From contig JAJPJG010000029.1 of NCBI GenBank assembly GCA_021324395.1, forward strand, positions 20,032 to 84,031: a stretch of 64,000 nucleotides of DNA. The letters run 5' to 3'. Positions 1 through 8,449 of the stretch are shown here, piece after piece. The stretch is from Spartobacteria bacterium. Its GTDB lineage: Bacteria; Verrucomicrobiota; Verrucomicrobiia; Chthoniobacterales; Chthoniobacteraceae. The notes under the pieces were generated by a model. It searched no databases. It had not been told where the DNA came from and saw only the letters and a program-made list of their open reading frames with translations. Position 1 is the stretch's first letter. Each line of letters opens with the position of its first letter. Position numbers and translations under genes: made by a program.

Positions 1-449
1 AAATCCTTGGTGCGCAAAAACTGGATTACCGCCTGCAAATCATCCCGCTTTTTCCCCGTCACGCGGATCTGCCGGTCCTGCAATGTGCTCTGCACCTTGG
101 CGTGGTTCGCCTTGATCGCCTTCACGATCTCCTTTGCCTTTTCGCCTTCGAGTCCCTGCTTCACGTGCAGCTCCTGGGTCGCGTGGCCGACGGAGGAAAT
201 CGCCGGATCTTTGCGCTCGATATTGCGCAGATCGACATTCCGCTTCGCGAGTTTGTTGATCACCACTTCGAGCAAGCCCTTGAGGTGATTCGCATCCTCG
301 GCGGAGAGCTTGATCACATCCTTCACCACCTCGACGGCAGCGGTGCTTCCCTTGAAATCGAAGCGCGCCGCGATCTCCTTGCGCGCCTGGTTCAGCGCAT
401 TGTCGATCTCGCCGTTGTCGACCTCGGAAACAATGTCGAATGACGGCAT
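1..449 (-). CDS. yajQ: YajQ-family nucleotide-binding protein, 3' end outside window
   Basis: The minus strand reads MPSFDIVSEVD from the ATG at 449, the conserved start of the YajQ family, and continues through FDFKGS and RQIRVTGKKRDDL. 149 codons are visible. The family is usually about 160-165 residues, so only roughly the last 12-15 are missing. YajQ proteins are small cytoplasmic two-lobed ferredoxin-like proteins that bind nucleotides, and some bind cyclic di-GMP; no enzymatic activity is established. The start lies 3 bases beyond the stop of the DUF2059 gene, so the two are probably co-transcribed. The family call is secure; the role in this organism is not. Confidence 0.93.
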   Translation of the reverse strand, partial: MPSFDIVSEVDNGEIDNALNQARKEIAARFDFKGSTAAVEVVKDVIKLSAEDANHLKGLLEVVINKLAKRNVDLRNIERKDPAISSVGHATQELHVKQGLEGEKAKEIVKAIKANHAKVQSTLQDRQIRVTGKKRDDLQAVIQFLRTKD

Positions 450-452
450 GGC

Positions 453-995
453 TTATTTTGCGGAAGCTGCCGGGCTCGCGGCGGGCTTTGCGTGCTCCTG
501 CGATTTCTCGACCATTTCTTTCACCGATTTCTGCACCTCGGCCATGATTGCTGGCATGCGCTTTTGCATCATCTGCATGCTGCGCGCGGAAATTTCCGGC
601 GTCTTTTTCAGCAGCGCCTGGCCGAGCGGCGTCTTGTAGAAATCTGACAGCCCCTTGATTTCATCGAGCGTAAACACGTCGCTGTAAATCTGCACCATGT
701 CCGGCTTCAGCGATTCCCACGTCAGCTGCTTGTAAACGGTGTCCATCATCTTCGGGAATTCCTCTTGAAACTTCTTCGCCGCTTCCGGCGGCGTGTCCTT
801 AGGCATGAATGACGACGCCATCTTGCTCATCGCCTCGCGTTGCCGCGCGAGAATATTCGTCATCATCTCATTCGCGTGCATCGTCGTGAGCAAATCCTCC
901 ACCGCCGCCGTGCGTTGTGCCGTGTCGTCGGCGCGCAGGGGCGCGCACGCAGCGGCGATGAGGAGAGTGACGGTGAGGAAAAGTTTGGGCTTCAT
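453..995 (-). CDS. Exported DUF2059-type protein
   Basis: 180 residues beginning with a clear signal peptide (basic MKPK, hydrophobic LFLTVTLLIAAA, probable cleavage after LRA near residue 22). The mature part is helical and Met/Lys/Glu rich, with the DUF2059 pattern: a region around residues 90-140 that includes VFTLDEIKGLSDFYKTPLG, the typical conserved stretch. The tail is Ala/Pro rich. DUF2059 proteins are periplasmic or surface proteins of unknown biochemical function. The gene ends 3 bases before yajQ, in the same direction. There is no lipobox with Leu at -3, so a soluble exported protein is more likely than a lipoprotein. Confidence 0.8.
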   Translation of the reverse strand: MKPKLFLTVTLLIAAACAPLRADDTAQRTAAVEDLLTTMHANEMMTNILARQREAMSKMASSFMPKDTPPEAAKKFQEEFPKMMDTVYKQLTWESLKPDMVQIYSDVFTLDEIKGLSDFYKTPLGQALLKKTPEISARSMQMMQKRMPAIMAEVQKSVKEMVEKSQEHAKPAASPAASAK

Positions 996-1040
996 GCGCG
1001 CGACGCTAGCGGTGTTCGCGCGCTACGCAAAGCGGATTCG

Positions 1041-1562
1041 TCACTTCTCGCGTGCGTAACGCCCGAGCAGCACCGCCTGGTTCAACACATGACCCTCCAT
1101 CGCCTTCTCCAGCGCCTTGCGCGGCGAACCCGCCGGCAGCGTCACCGGCACATCCAGCGCGTAGAGTTTAAAATAATACCGGTGCTGACCCGAGGGCGGA
1201 CAAGGACCGGCGTAACCGGTCTTGCCTGCGTCGTTACTGCCCTGCACCGCGCCCGCCGGCGCCGCGCCGGTGACGAACTCCTTCGTATCCGGCGGTAGGC
1301 TCCACACCAGCCAGTGAGTGAACGTCCCGCGCGGCGCATCCGGGTCATCGACGATGAGCGCCAGGCTCTTCGCCGCCGCCGGCACACCGGTGATCTGCAG
1401 CGACGGGCTGATGTTTTCGTCGTCGCACGTAAACCGCTTCGGGATATTCCCGCCATCGCCGAAATCAGTGCTGGTCAGTTTCATCACCGACTCCGGCGCG
1501 ATCTGCGCCATCGCGGTGAACGGCAGGGCACTAAAAACAAGCAGGGCAAAGAATGAGTTCAT
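1041..1562 (-). CDS. Exported YbhB/YbcL-type PEBP (Raf-kinase-inhibitor-like) protein
   Basis: The ATG at 1562 gives MNSFFALLVFSALPFTAMA, a good signal peptide, and is preceded by GGAGA at a suitable distance; an upstream ATG at 1622 would bury this signal and is not used. The mature protein of about 155 residues has the PEBP landmarks DDENISPSLQ, VDDPDAPRG followed by HWLV, and a C-terminal RYYFKLYALD segment. The family has a phosphatidylethanolamine-binding fold with a small anion/ligand pocket; the function of the bacterial YbhB branch is poorly defined. The upstream DNA is a 21-bp tandem array, so its mRNA leader may contain this repeat. Downstream, 45 bases separate it from the DUF2059 gene. 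Confidence 0.9.
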   Translation of the reverse strand: MNSFFALLVFSALPFTAMAQIAPESVMKLTSTDFGDGGNIPKRFTCDDENISPSLQITGVPAAAKSLALIVDDPDAPRGTFTHWLVWSLPPDTKEFVTGAAPAGAVQGSNDAGKTGYAGPCPPSGQHRYYFKLYALDVPVTLPAGSPRKALEKAMEGHVLNQAVLLGRYAREK

Positions 1563-1611
1563 AAAAGTCTCCACCACCATTTCGCATCTGCCGTCCGGGT
1601 TTGGCCTCATC

Positions 1612-1764
1612 GCCGACGGCATGCAGCGGGTCGCCGACGAGTTCGAGCACTGCGCCGACGGCTTCAGGAGAGGCGCCGACGGCTTAAGGAGGAGCGCCTA
1701 TGGCTTAAGGAGGTGCGCCTACGGCTTAAGGGGGTGCTCCTACGGCTTAGGGAGGGCCTCCTAC
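1612..1764. repeat. 21-bp tandem array carrying repeated Shine-Dalgarno-like sequence
   Basis: Units start at 1612, 1633, 1654, 1675, 1696, 1717, 1738 and 1759, exactly 21 bases apart, with a consensus near GCCTACGGCTTAAGGAGGTGC. Divergence increases towards both ends. The plus strand contains TAAGGAGG at 1685, TAAGGAGGTG at 1706, TAAGGGGGTG at 1727 and TTAGGGAGG at 1747. The minus strand therefore carries CACCTCCTTA-type copies of the 16S rRNA 3' tail. In one plus frame the units read as heptapeptides such as AYGLRRC, but no credible gene is associated. The array fills most of the gap between the LolC-type gene and the PEBP gene, both minus strand. Confidence 0.9.
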
Positions 1765-1832
1765 CAGAGTAAAAGGCCGGTTTCTGGCGTTTTTTTTCCA
1801 CTTGATGCCGTCTGGCTAAAAACCGACACCTT

Positions 1833-3125
1833 TTACTCGTAACGGAGCGCCTTTACCGGGTCGAGCCGTGCGGCGAACCATGCCGGGATGAGCGCGGCCA
1901 GCGAGCAGAAGGCGAAGGCGGTGACGCAGATGGTGGCGACGTCGCGCGGGACGATCTCGGCGGGGATCTGGCTGAACTGGTAGATGTCCGCAGGGAAAAT
2001 CTGGATGTGAAGCGTGGCGGCCAGCCAGTCGCGGAATTCATTGCGGAAGCGGATGAGCGTCATGCCGAGGGCAAGGCCGGTGAGATTGCCAAAGATGCCG
2101 ACGACCATGCCCTGCGCGAGGAAGACCCAGACGATCTGGCCGGTGGTCGCGCCGAGCGCTTTCATGATGCCGATTTCGCGGGTCTTCATGACGGTGACGG
2201 TGATGAGGGTGTTCATCACGCAGAAGGAGGCGACGATGCTGATGAAGAGCAGGATGATGAACATGACGTTGCGCTCCACGCGGATGGCGTCAAAAAGATC
2301 GCGGTTGTTGTCGATCCACGTTTTCGCGAATGCGGGCGGGGCAAGCTCGTTGTTGATGGCGTGTTTGATTTCCTCGGCGCGATACGCCTCGGTCGTCTCG
2401 ACGGAAAGGCCGTGCACGCCGTCGCGCAACGTGTAGAGCTCCTGGCCGACGGTGAGGGGGAGGAACATGACGTTGGAATCGTAGATGTAGCGTCCGCTGG
2501 AGAAGATGCCGGTGACGGTGAGCTCGGCGGGTAGGACGACGTCGTTTTTTAAATCGGCGATGGTTTTCTTTTTCGTCTCGTCGTCGGCGTTTTTGATCTC
2601 GTCGAGGATGCCGCGGATGTTGCCCGGCGCGTAAATGGTGATCTTGTCGCCGACGTTCACATCGAGGGTATCGGCGAGATCCTTGCCGATGACGACGCTG
2701 TCGCCGCTGAGGTCGAACGCGCCGTCGCCTTCCTTGACGAGCTTTTTGAGGTCGGTGATTTTTTCCTCCTGCTCGAGATCGATGCCGCGGATAAGCGGAG
2801 TGACCACGCGGTCGTTGTGCTCGGCGATAACGGGCCCCTGCACGAACGGCGCCACGGCGGTGACGCCGGGAGTCGCCTCGATGTTCTTTTTCAGCGTGCG
2901 CCAGTCGCGGAGGATGGAGTCGTTGCTGACTGTGATGTGCGGCTCGAAGCCGAGGACTTTGCGGCGCAATTCCTGGTCAAAGCCGGTCATCACCGCGATG
3001 ACAATGATCAGCACCATGATGCCGACGGTCACCCCGAGAATGGAGATCAGGGTGATGATTGAGACGAAGGTGCGCTTCGGCTTGAGGTAACGCAGGGCAA
3101 GAAAGAGTGAGAAAGGAGCTTTCAC
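1833..3125 (-). CDS. lolC: LolC/LolE-type lipoprotein-releasing ABC permease
   Basis: About 430 residues from the GTG at 3125 (KAPFSLFLALRYL...). The open frame extends further upstream, but that part has no homology-like character and would overlap the MFS gene, so the GTG is chosen. Features are an N-terminal membrane helix (SIITLISILGVTVGIMVLI), a large periplasmic domain at about residues 60-290, and three C-terminal helices with the FtsX/LolC signature TVMKTREIGIMKALGAT. The family extracts lipoproteins from the inner membrane, powered by a LolD ATPase. No lolD lies downstream in this window; the 21-bp array follows the stop instead. The gene sits behind lysS and the MFS gene on the same strand. 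Confidence 0.9.
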   Translation of the reverse strand: MKAPFSLFLALRYLKPKRTFVSIITLISILGVTVGIMVLIIVIAVMTGFDQELRRKVLGFEPHITVSNDSILRDWRTLKKNIEATPGVTAVAPFVQGPVIAEHNDRVVTPLIRGIDLEQEEKITDLKKLVKEGDGAFDLSGDSVVIGKDLADTLDVNVGDKITIYAPGNIRGILDEIKNADDETKKKTIADLKNDVVLPAELTVTGIFSSGRYIYDSNVMFLPLTVGQELYTLRDGVHGLSVETTEAYRAEEIKHAINNELAPPAFAKTWIDNNRDLFDAIRVERNVMFIILLFISIVASFCVMNTLITVTVMKTREIGIMKALGATTGQIVWVFLAQGMVVGIFGNLTGLALGMTLIRFRNEFRDWLAATLHIQIFPADIYQFSQIPAEIVPRDVATICVTAFAFCSLAALIPAWFAARLDPVKALRYE

Positions 3126-3198
3126 GAGATTTTGCGGAGCCACAGATGAGCACGGATGAAAGCGGGATGAAAGAAATCCATGCTCGATCCGTGGCCGG

Positions 3199-4533
3199 TT
3201 AGCGCTGCCAGAGGCGGAGCAATTGCCGGAGGGTGTTGCGAAAAACCGTGTCGCGGCGATCGACGCGCTCTTTGGTGCCGCGCTGTTCGTGCAACGCAAA
3301 GGAATACGCGAAGACGATCAGCAGCAGCGTAACGACGGCGCCGTAGAAAATGCTGTAGCGATTCCAGGAAAGCGCGTGGATCCACCATTCGCGCTCGCCG
3401 ATGCCGTCGATGACCATTCCCCAGATCACCGGCGACACGCCGAGGCCGACGCTGGTGATAACGGTGAAGAAGGCGAAAAAGTGGGTGCGGCCCATTGGCG
3501 GCATGGTGTTCATTGTTAAACGCGTGTGGGCGAGGCCGAAATTCGCGCCGGCGATGCCGTTGAAGAAACTGAGCGCGCCGAAAATCCAGAACGGCGGCGT
3601 AAAAACACGCGCGGCAATGAGCCACCAGAACACGTGGTAAACGAGCACGAGCGCCATGTCCGCCTGCAACACCGCTTTGCTGCCCGTGCGATCGATCAAG
3701 CGCCCGGTGATCGGCAGCGCGGCGATCGCGCCGAGGAAAAAGAGCGCCGTCAGCACAAGGATGCTGCTTTCGCTGAAGCCGATCTTTGATTTCAAAAACG
3801 CGACGCTAAACACGCCGACCGCTCCGACGGTGAAGACCCAGAGCAGGGTAAAAATCACGAGCCGCAGAAAAGGCGGGAAGGTGACGATTTCCTTCCACGG
3901 CACGCGCATGTTCGATTTCACCAGCGTCTCGCGCGCCTCGATGTCCGGGATGCGCAGCAGGAAAAGCAGGCTCACCGCGCCGCCGAGCGCGCTCACGAGA
4001 AAGATCAGCGAGAACTGCCACGGCAGCGCGTGGCCGCGCAATATCGCCGCGCAGAGCAGCAGCGAGAAAAGGCCGCCGAGATTTTGAAAAGTCTGGTCGC
4101 GCGACAAAAAGCGGCCGCGCACATTTTCCGGAATCAAGTCGGTGATCCACGGCAGCCACGCGCCGGAGGAAAAGCCGCGGAGCAAATTGAAGATGAACAG
4201 GCAAAATAGCAGCAGCGCGATTTTGGAGACGTTATTTAAAAACGTGAACAGCGGCACCGCGGCGATCACGAACACAACCAGCGTCCGCGAGCCCCAGCCG
4301 CGGAAGATGAATTTGCGGTAACCGGTGTTTACCAGAAATCGCGCAGCGGGAATCTGTGCGATCGTTAGCAGCGGTGTCAGCGCCGCGATCACGCCGAGCA
4401 CTGTCGCGGTGGCGCCGAGCGATTTCGCGTAGAGAATCATCGGCGAGCCGAGTGTGATCTGGAATGAAACGGCGTTAAACACGCTGAACCAGTTCGCATT
4501 GGTCGCGCCGGGTGGGTAGAGAGATTTAGCCAC
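3199..4533 (-). CDS. Major facilitator superfamily transporter
   Basis: 444 residues with about 12 hydrophobic segments in two blocks of six, separated by a loop around residue 200 (RIPDIEARETLVKSN). The first loop contains a degenerate MFS motif A, and a second-half copy is visible as GRLIDRTGSKAVL. No substrate-determining motif is recognisable, so the cargo is unknown. The start lies 12 bases after the lysS stop, implying translation from the same transcript. The C-terminus is Arg rich and ends 73 bases before the lolC start. Confidence 0.85.
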   Translation of the reverse strand: MAKSLYPPGATNANWFSVFNAVSFQITLGSPMILYAKSLGATATVLGVIAALTPLLTIAQIPAARFLVNTGYRKFIFRGWGSRTLVVFVIAAVPLFTFLNNVSKIALLLFCLFIFNLLRGFSSGAWLPWITDLIPENVRGRFLSRDQTFQNLGGLFSLLLCAAILRGHALPWQFSLIFLVSALGGAVSLLFLLRIPDIEARETLVKSNMRVPWKEIVTFPPFLRLVIFTLLWVFTVGAVGVFSVAFLKSKIGFSESSILVLTALFFLGAIAALPITGRLIDRTGSKAVLQADMALVLVYHVFWWLIAARVFTPPFWIFGALSFFNGIAGANFGLAHTRLTMNTMPPMGRTHFFAFFTVITSVGLGVSPVIWGMVIDGIGEREWWIHALSWNRYSIFYGAVVTLLLIVFAYSFALHEQRGTKERVDRRDTVFRNTLRQLLRLWQR

Positions 4534-4545
4534 GAAACTCTGCGG

Positions 4546-5997
4546 CTAAATTTTCGGCTTCAAGTGCGGGAAGAAAATCACGTCGCGAATCGATTCGGCG
4601 CCGGTGAGCATCATCACGAGCCGGTCAATGCCGATGCCGATGCCGCCCGCCGGCGGCATGCCGTGCTCGAGCGCGACGAGAAAATCCTCGTCGATGTTTT
4701 GCTTCTCCTCGCCCGCCTGTTCCTCGAGGCGCCGGCGCTGGACGATCGGGTCGTTGAGCTCGGAATAGCCGGGGGAAATTTCCTGGCCGTTGATCACGAG
4801 TTCATAAACATCGACCACCGATTCGTCGTTGCGGTTTTGTTTCGCGAGCGGGACGAGTTCCTTCGGGCAATGCGTGACGAAAAGCGGATCGAAGGTTTTT
4901 TCCTCAACCAACTTTTCAAAGACGTGCTGCGTCACCTCGAAGTCCGCGAGCTGCGGCAAAATCTCGAGGCCATGTTCCTTCGCGCGCACGCGCCGCTGCT
5001 CGCTCGTGAGCTCGAACCAATCGGCGCCCGCGACTTCGCAGATCAACTCGCGATAAGGCGCGCGCCTCCACGGACGCGTGAGATCAATCGTGCGCGAGAC
5101 ATTTCCTTCCGCGTCCTTGTGCTCGATTTTCAATGTGCCGATGACGCGCTCGGCGAGCGTGCAGACCAGCTCCTCGACGAGATTCGCCATCGTTTCGAAA
5201 TCGGCGTAAGCCCAATACGCCTCGAGCATCGTGAACTCCGGGTTGTGCCGGCGCGAGATGCCCTCGTTGCGGAAATTGCGGTTGAGCTCGAAGATTTTGT
5301 CGAACCCGCCGACGAGCAATCTTTTCAAATAAAGCTCCGGCGCGATGCGCAAAAACAAATCTACGCCGAGCGCGTTGTGATGCGTCTTGAATGGCTGCGC
5401 CGCCGCGCCGCCGGCGATGGTTTGCATCATCGGCGTCTCGACTTCGATGAAGCCGCGCGCGTGCAAAAACTCGCGAATCTCCCGCACGATCGCGATGCGC
5501 TTTTTGAAAACTTCGCGCGACCCGGGATTGGCGATGAGATCGAGGTAACGCTGCCGGTAACGCTGCTCGACATCGGCGAGGCCATACCAGTTCGACGGCA
5601 TCGGCCGCAGCGCTTTGCTTAAAAATGTTAAACTCTTGACGCGAATACTCGGCTCGCCGGTTTTCGTCAAAAAACAGTCACCCTCGACACCGATGAAATC
5701 GGCGAGATCGATCAATTTAAAAACCTCGAGCTGCTCTGCTGTGAGCTCTTTCGCGCTCACAAAAATCTGCATGCGGCCGCTCGCGTCGCTGAGGTCGAGG
5801 AAGTGGCTTTTGCCCATGTCGCGATGCGCGGTGATGCGTCCCGCGATGCGCTCGTGGTTGCTCTCGGCAAAGCGCGCGCGCACTTCCGCCAAAGTGCCGG
5901 TCGTCTCGAATCGCCCGCCAAATGGCTCCACGCCTAGCTTTGCGAGAGCTTCGAGTTTTTGCCGGCGCACGGCGATGAGGTCGTTTGTTTCTTCCAT
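4546..5997 (-). CDS. lysS: Lysyl-tRNA synthetase, class II
   Basis: 483 residues, normal length. An N-terminal OB-fold anticodon-binding domain (residues about 50-150, AGRITAHRDMGKSHFLDL) is followed by the class II catalytic core. Motif 1 is visible as GFIEVETPMMQ, motif 2 as FRNEGISRRHNPEFTMLE, and motif 3 as GIGIGIDRLVMMLTG. It charges tRNA-Lys in the cytoplasm. The ATG at 5997 begins MEETNDLIAVRRQKLEALA, typical of the family. It is the first gene of a likely lysS-MFS-lolC transcript; the strong terminator at 6052-6089 insulates it from the gene upstream. Confidence 0.97.
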   Translation of the reverse strand: MEETNDLIAVRRQKLEALAKLGVEPFGGRFETTGTLAEVRARFAESNHERIAGRITAHRDMGKSHFLDLSDASGRMQIFVSAKELTAEQLEVFKLIDLADFIGVEGDCFLTKTGEPSIRVKSLTFLSKALRPMPSNWYGLADVEQRYRQRYLDLIANPGSREVFKKRIAIVREIREFLHARGFIEVETPMMQTIAGGAAAQPFKTHHNALGVDLFLRIAPELYLKRLLVGGFDKIFELNRNFRNEGISRRHNPEFTMLEAYWAYADFETMANLVEELVCTLAERVIGTLKIEHKDAEGNVSRTIDLTRPWRRAPYRELICEVAGADWFELTSEQRRVRAKEHGLEILPQLADFEVTQHVFEKLVEEKTFDPLFVTHCPKELVPLAKQNRNDESVVDVYELVINGQEISPGYSELNDPIVQRRRLEEQAGEEKQNIDEDFLVALEHGMPPAGGIGIGIDRLVMMLTGAESIRDVIFFPHLKPKI

Positions 5998-6051
5998 GAC
6001 GAACCGCCGATTCTGTCGGCTCGCATCCCCGGCGCAAGTTTTCTTCGACGC

Positions 6052-6089
6052 AAAAAACGCGCGGCGCCGTCCGAAAACGGCGCCGCGCG
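6052..6089 (-). terminator. Intrinsic terminator of the acidic exported-protein gene
   Basis: A perfect 13-bp inverted repeat (CGCGCGGCGCCGT at 6058-6070, complement at 6077-6089) with a 6-base loop. On the minus strand it is followed by six T residues (plus-strand AAAAAA at 6052-6057). It lies just after the stop at 6107 and before the lysS start. Confidence 0.93.
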
Positions 6090-6106
6090 GCTATGGCAAA
6101 TGGGTG

Positions 6107-7039
6107 TTAAAACTTTGCTTTTAGTAATTCGTGGCCCGCATTGTCGTGCAGGATCAGGGTATGCAGTGAAAACAGGTTCGTGCCTTGCGGTAATTGATTT
6201 TTGGTGGGTTTTCGTCCGCTTGATCCCGTAGTGCGGGTGAGCTTCAATTGTCCGCGGCCATTCGTCGTCGCCCCCAGTAAATCACTGCCATTGAGATTCA
6301 GCATGACATCGGTGCTCTTGGGAAGTTTGCCGGCGACGAGCTGCAAAACTCCGCGGGTCGTGCCGCGTTTTGCTTTCGCCGAAACGAGCAATCGCCCCGC
6401 TGCATCCGCATCATCCGCGCCCGCGGTTGTTTTCACTGAAGCGTGAAAATCCGCATGATCGACCTGAGTGGAGTCGGTCAGGTTTGCGCGCCCGATGATA
6501 TTTCCATTTGCGTCGGAAATGGCGACCGTCGCGACATCGAGCGGATTGAAGCCGGCGGGCAATGGATTATCCGGCGTGCCGTAAACAATCTCCGTGTCCT
6601 CGCTTTCACTTTCACTTTCACTGTCGTCGCTCACATCATCGCTGCTCGAGTTCGCCGCAGCCACATCGAAAGTTCCGAGAACAACGACGCTGCCATCGGA
6701 TTTTTTCGTGATGCTTGCGGTATAAGTCCCGGCGGGCAGACCTTCCGGCTCCAACTTGATCCAAGCCTGGATCGTGCCATTGCAATTTTGCGCGCGCAAT
6801 TGCGCGCTGCCACCGAACCCAGCGGGCGCCCCCGGTTCAACGCTGAATGGAGCCTCGGCTTCCGTGGAAGCGCTGCCACACAATTTTTCACCCGAATCGT
6901 CGTTTTGATCCGATGATTCGGTTTCGGAGTTTGAGCCGCTTTGGGCGACGGAATCTTCGGCGTGCAAAGCGGGATTTGAAATCAACACGCCGCACGCGAC
7001 GGTGGATACGGCAAATATTTGCAGGAGGAATTTTCTCAT
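6107..7039 (-). CDS. Exported acidic protein of unknown function
   Basis: 310 residues from the ATG at 7039 (MRKFLLQIFAVSTVACGVLI...), which places a signal peptide with cleavage after LHA near residue 27. The mature part has two stretches rich in Ser, Asp and Glu (around residues 30-50 and 140-160, the latter alternating Ser with Glu or Asp). Between and after them are beta-strand-like segments such as GTIQAWIKLEPEGLPAGTY and LPKSTDVMLNLNG. No catalytic motif or known domain was recognised. It is monocistronic with its own terminator and diverges from larC; the shared upstream region is 7040-7147. An extracellular or periplasmic structural role is possible but not shown. Confidence 0.65.
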   Translation of the reverse strand: MRKFLLQIFAVSTVACGVLISNPALHAEDSVAQSGSNSETESSDQNDDSGEKLCGSASTEAEAPFSVEPGAPAGFGGSAQLRAQNCNGTIQAWIKLEPEGLPAGTYTASITKKSDGSVVVLGTFDVAAANSSSDDVSDDSESESESEDTEIVYGTPDNPLPAGFNPLDVATVAISDANGNIIGRANLTDSTQVDHADFHASVKTTAGADDADAAGRLLVSAKAKRGTTRGVLQLVAGKLPKSTDVMLNLNGSDLLGATTNGRGQLKLTRTTGSSGRKPTKNQLPQGTNLFSLHTLILHDNAGHELLKAKF

Positions 7040-7147
7040 AATTGTGAAAATTACAGCAAGAATTGCGCCGAAATTTGTCGGGGTTTTTGACGGCCGCCAT
7101 CCGAAAAACACGTGGCCTTTTCACTCGCCCAATGGAAACATCGCAGC

Positions 7148-8443
7148 ATGCGTGTTCTCTTTCTCGATTGTTTTTCCGGCATCAGCGGCGACATGACGGT
7201 GGGCGCGCTCTGCGATCTGGGCGTAAAACCATCGGCGCTCGAGTGGGAACTCTCGAAACTCGACATCGGCGACTTTCACATGCACTTCGAGCGGCAGGCG
7301 CGGCAGCACATCGAGGGCGTGAAATTTAGCATCCACGAAGGCGCGACGCACACGCACGAGCAGGATGAGCACGAACACGCGCATGAAGACGAACACGAGC
7401 ACCACCACGAGCATTCGCACGAACACGTCCACGCCGCGCACGATCACGAGCATGGCGACGAATGCCACGGGCATCATGCGCACACGCGGACGCACGCAGA
7501 AATCCGCCATTTGATCGAGCAGAGCAGCCTGTCTGCGTTTGTTAAAAAACATGCTCTCGGCATTTTTCAGCGCATCGCTGTCGCCGAGGGAAAAATACAC
7601 GGGATGAAGCCGGAGGACGTTCATTTCCACGAAGTCGGTGGGCTCGATTCCATCGCGGATATCGTTTGCGCGTGCGTCGGACTCGAAACGCTCGGCGTGG
7701 AGAAAGTCTCCGTGTCGCCGCTCGTGGACGGGCACGGTTTCACCGATACCGCGCACGGACATTTTCCCGTTCCCGCGCCGGCGACGCTGGAGATTTTGCA
7801 AGGCATCGCCGTTGCGCAAATCGATGTCCCGTTTGAAATGATCACGCCGACGGGCGCGGGCATCGTCGCCGAGTTCGCGGAAAAATTCGGGCCGATGCCG
7901 CGAATGAAAATCGAGAAGATCGGCTACGGAATCGGCACGCGCATTGCGCCGAATCGCCCGAACGTTCTCCGCGCCGTGCTCGGCGAATTCGACGCGCAGA
8001 GCGGCTACGACACAGATACGATCACGCGCATCGAGACGAACATCGACGACCTCTCGCCCGAGATCACCGGCGCAGTCGTGGACAAACTTTTCGCCGCCGG
8101 CGCGCTCGACGTTTTCCTCACGCCGATCCAGATGAAAAAAAACCGCCCCGGCGTGCAGTTGAGCGTGCTGTGCGAAGACGCCCACGTCACAAAAGTCGCC
8201 GACATTATTTTCGCCGAGACGACATCATTCGGCTTGCGCATGGATCAGGTCACGCGCCTGAAGCTCGACCGGAAATTCGAGAAAGTGCAGACGCCGTTCG
8301 GCGAGATCGCCGTAAAGCTCGGCTTAAAAAACGGCGAAATCGTGCAGGTCGCGCCGGAATTCGAGTCGTGTCGCGTTGCGAGCGAAAAGAGCGGGCAGCC
8401 GCTACGCGTCGTTTATGAAGCGGCGAAAGCGGCGGCTAAATAG
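7148..8443 (+). CDS. larC: Nickel-pincer cofactor biosynthesis protein LarC
   Basis: 431 residues from the ATG at 7148 (MRVLFLDCFSGISGDM, the family signature). LarC inserts nickel into the pyridinium dithiocarboxylate nucleotide to make the cofactor of lactate racemase and related enzymes. Residues 68-116 form a His/Glu/Asp-rich loop, a plausible metal store. The core follows, with VHFHEVGGLDSIADIV, then PTGAGIVAEF and the C-terminal part TNIDDLSPE. In some lactobacilli larC needs a programmed frameshift; here it is one uninterrupted frame. No larB or larE is adjacent. It converges on valS with only 6 bases between stops. Confidence 0.92.
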   Translation: MRVLFLDCFSGISGDMTVGALCDLGVKPSALEWELSKLDIGDFHMHFERQARQHIEGVKFSIHEGATHTHEQDEHEHAHEDEHEHHHEHSHEHVHAAHDHEHGDECHGHHAHTRTHAEIRHLIEQSSLSAFVKKHALGIFQRIAVAEGKIHGMKPEDVHFHEVGGLDSIADIVCACVGLETLGVEKVSVSPLVDGHGFTDTAHGHFPVPAPATLEILQGIAVAQIDVPFEMITPTGAGIVAEFAEKFGPMPRMKIEKIGYGIGTRIAPNRPNVLRAVLGEFDAQSGYDTDTITRIETNIDDLSPEITGAVVDKLFAAGALDVFLTPIQMKKNRPGVQLSVLCEDAHVTKVADIIFAETTSFGLRMDQVTRLKLDRKFEKVQTPFGEIAVKLGLKNGEIVQVAPEFESCRVASEKSGQPLRVVYEAAKAAAK

Positions 8444-8449
8444 ATCACG

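Noticed and set aside
1318..1842. Plus-strand frame spanning the first array (AYGLRRC heptapeptides)
   Set aside because: Most of it is antisense to the PEBP gene, and the repeat part is open only because of its 21-bp period.
3126..3299. N-terminal extension of the LolC-type protein
   Set aside because: It would overlap the MFS gene by about 100 bases and adds polar, non-homologous sequence before the first membrane helix.
4564..5622. Long antisense frame over lysS, and similar ones over valS, uvrA and the repeat proteins
   Set aside because: Mirror frames of strongly supported genes in GC-rich DNA, without motifs or ribosome-binding sites.
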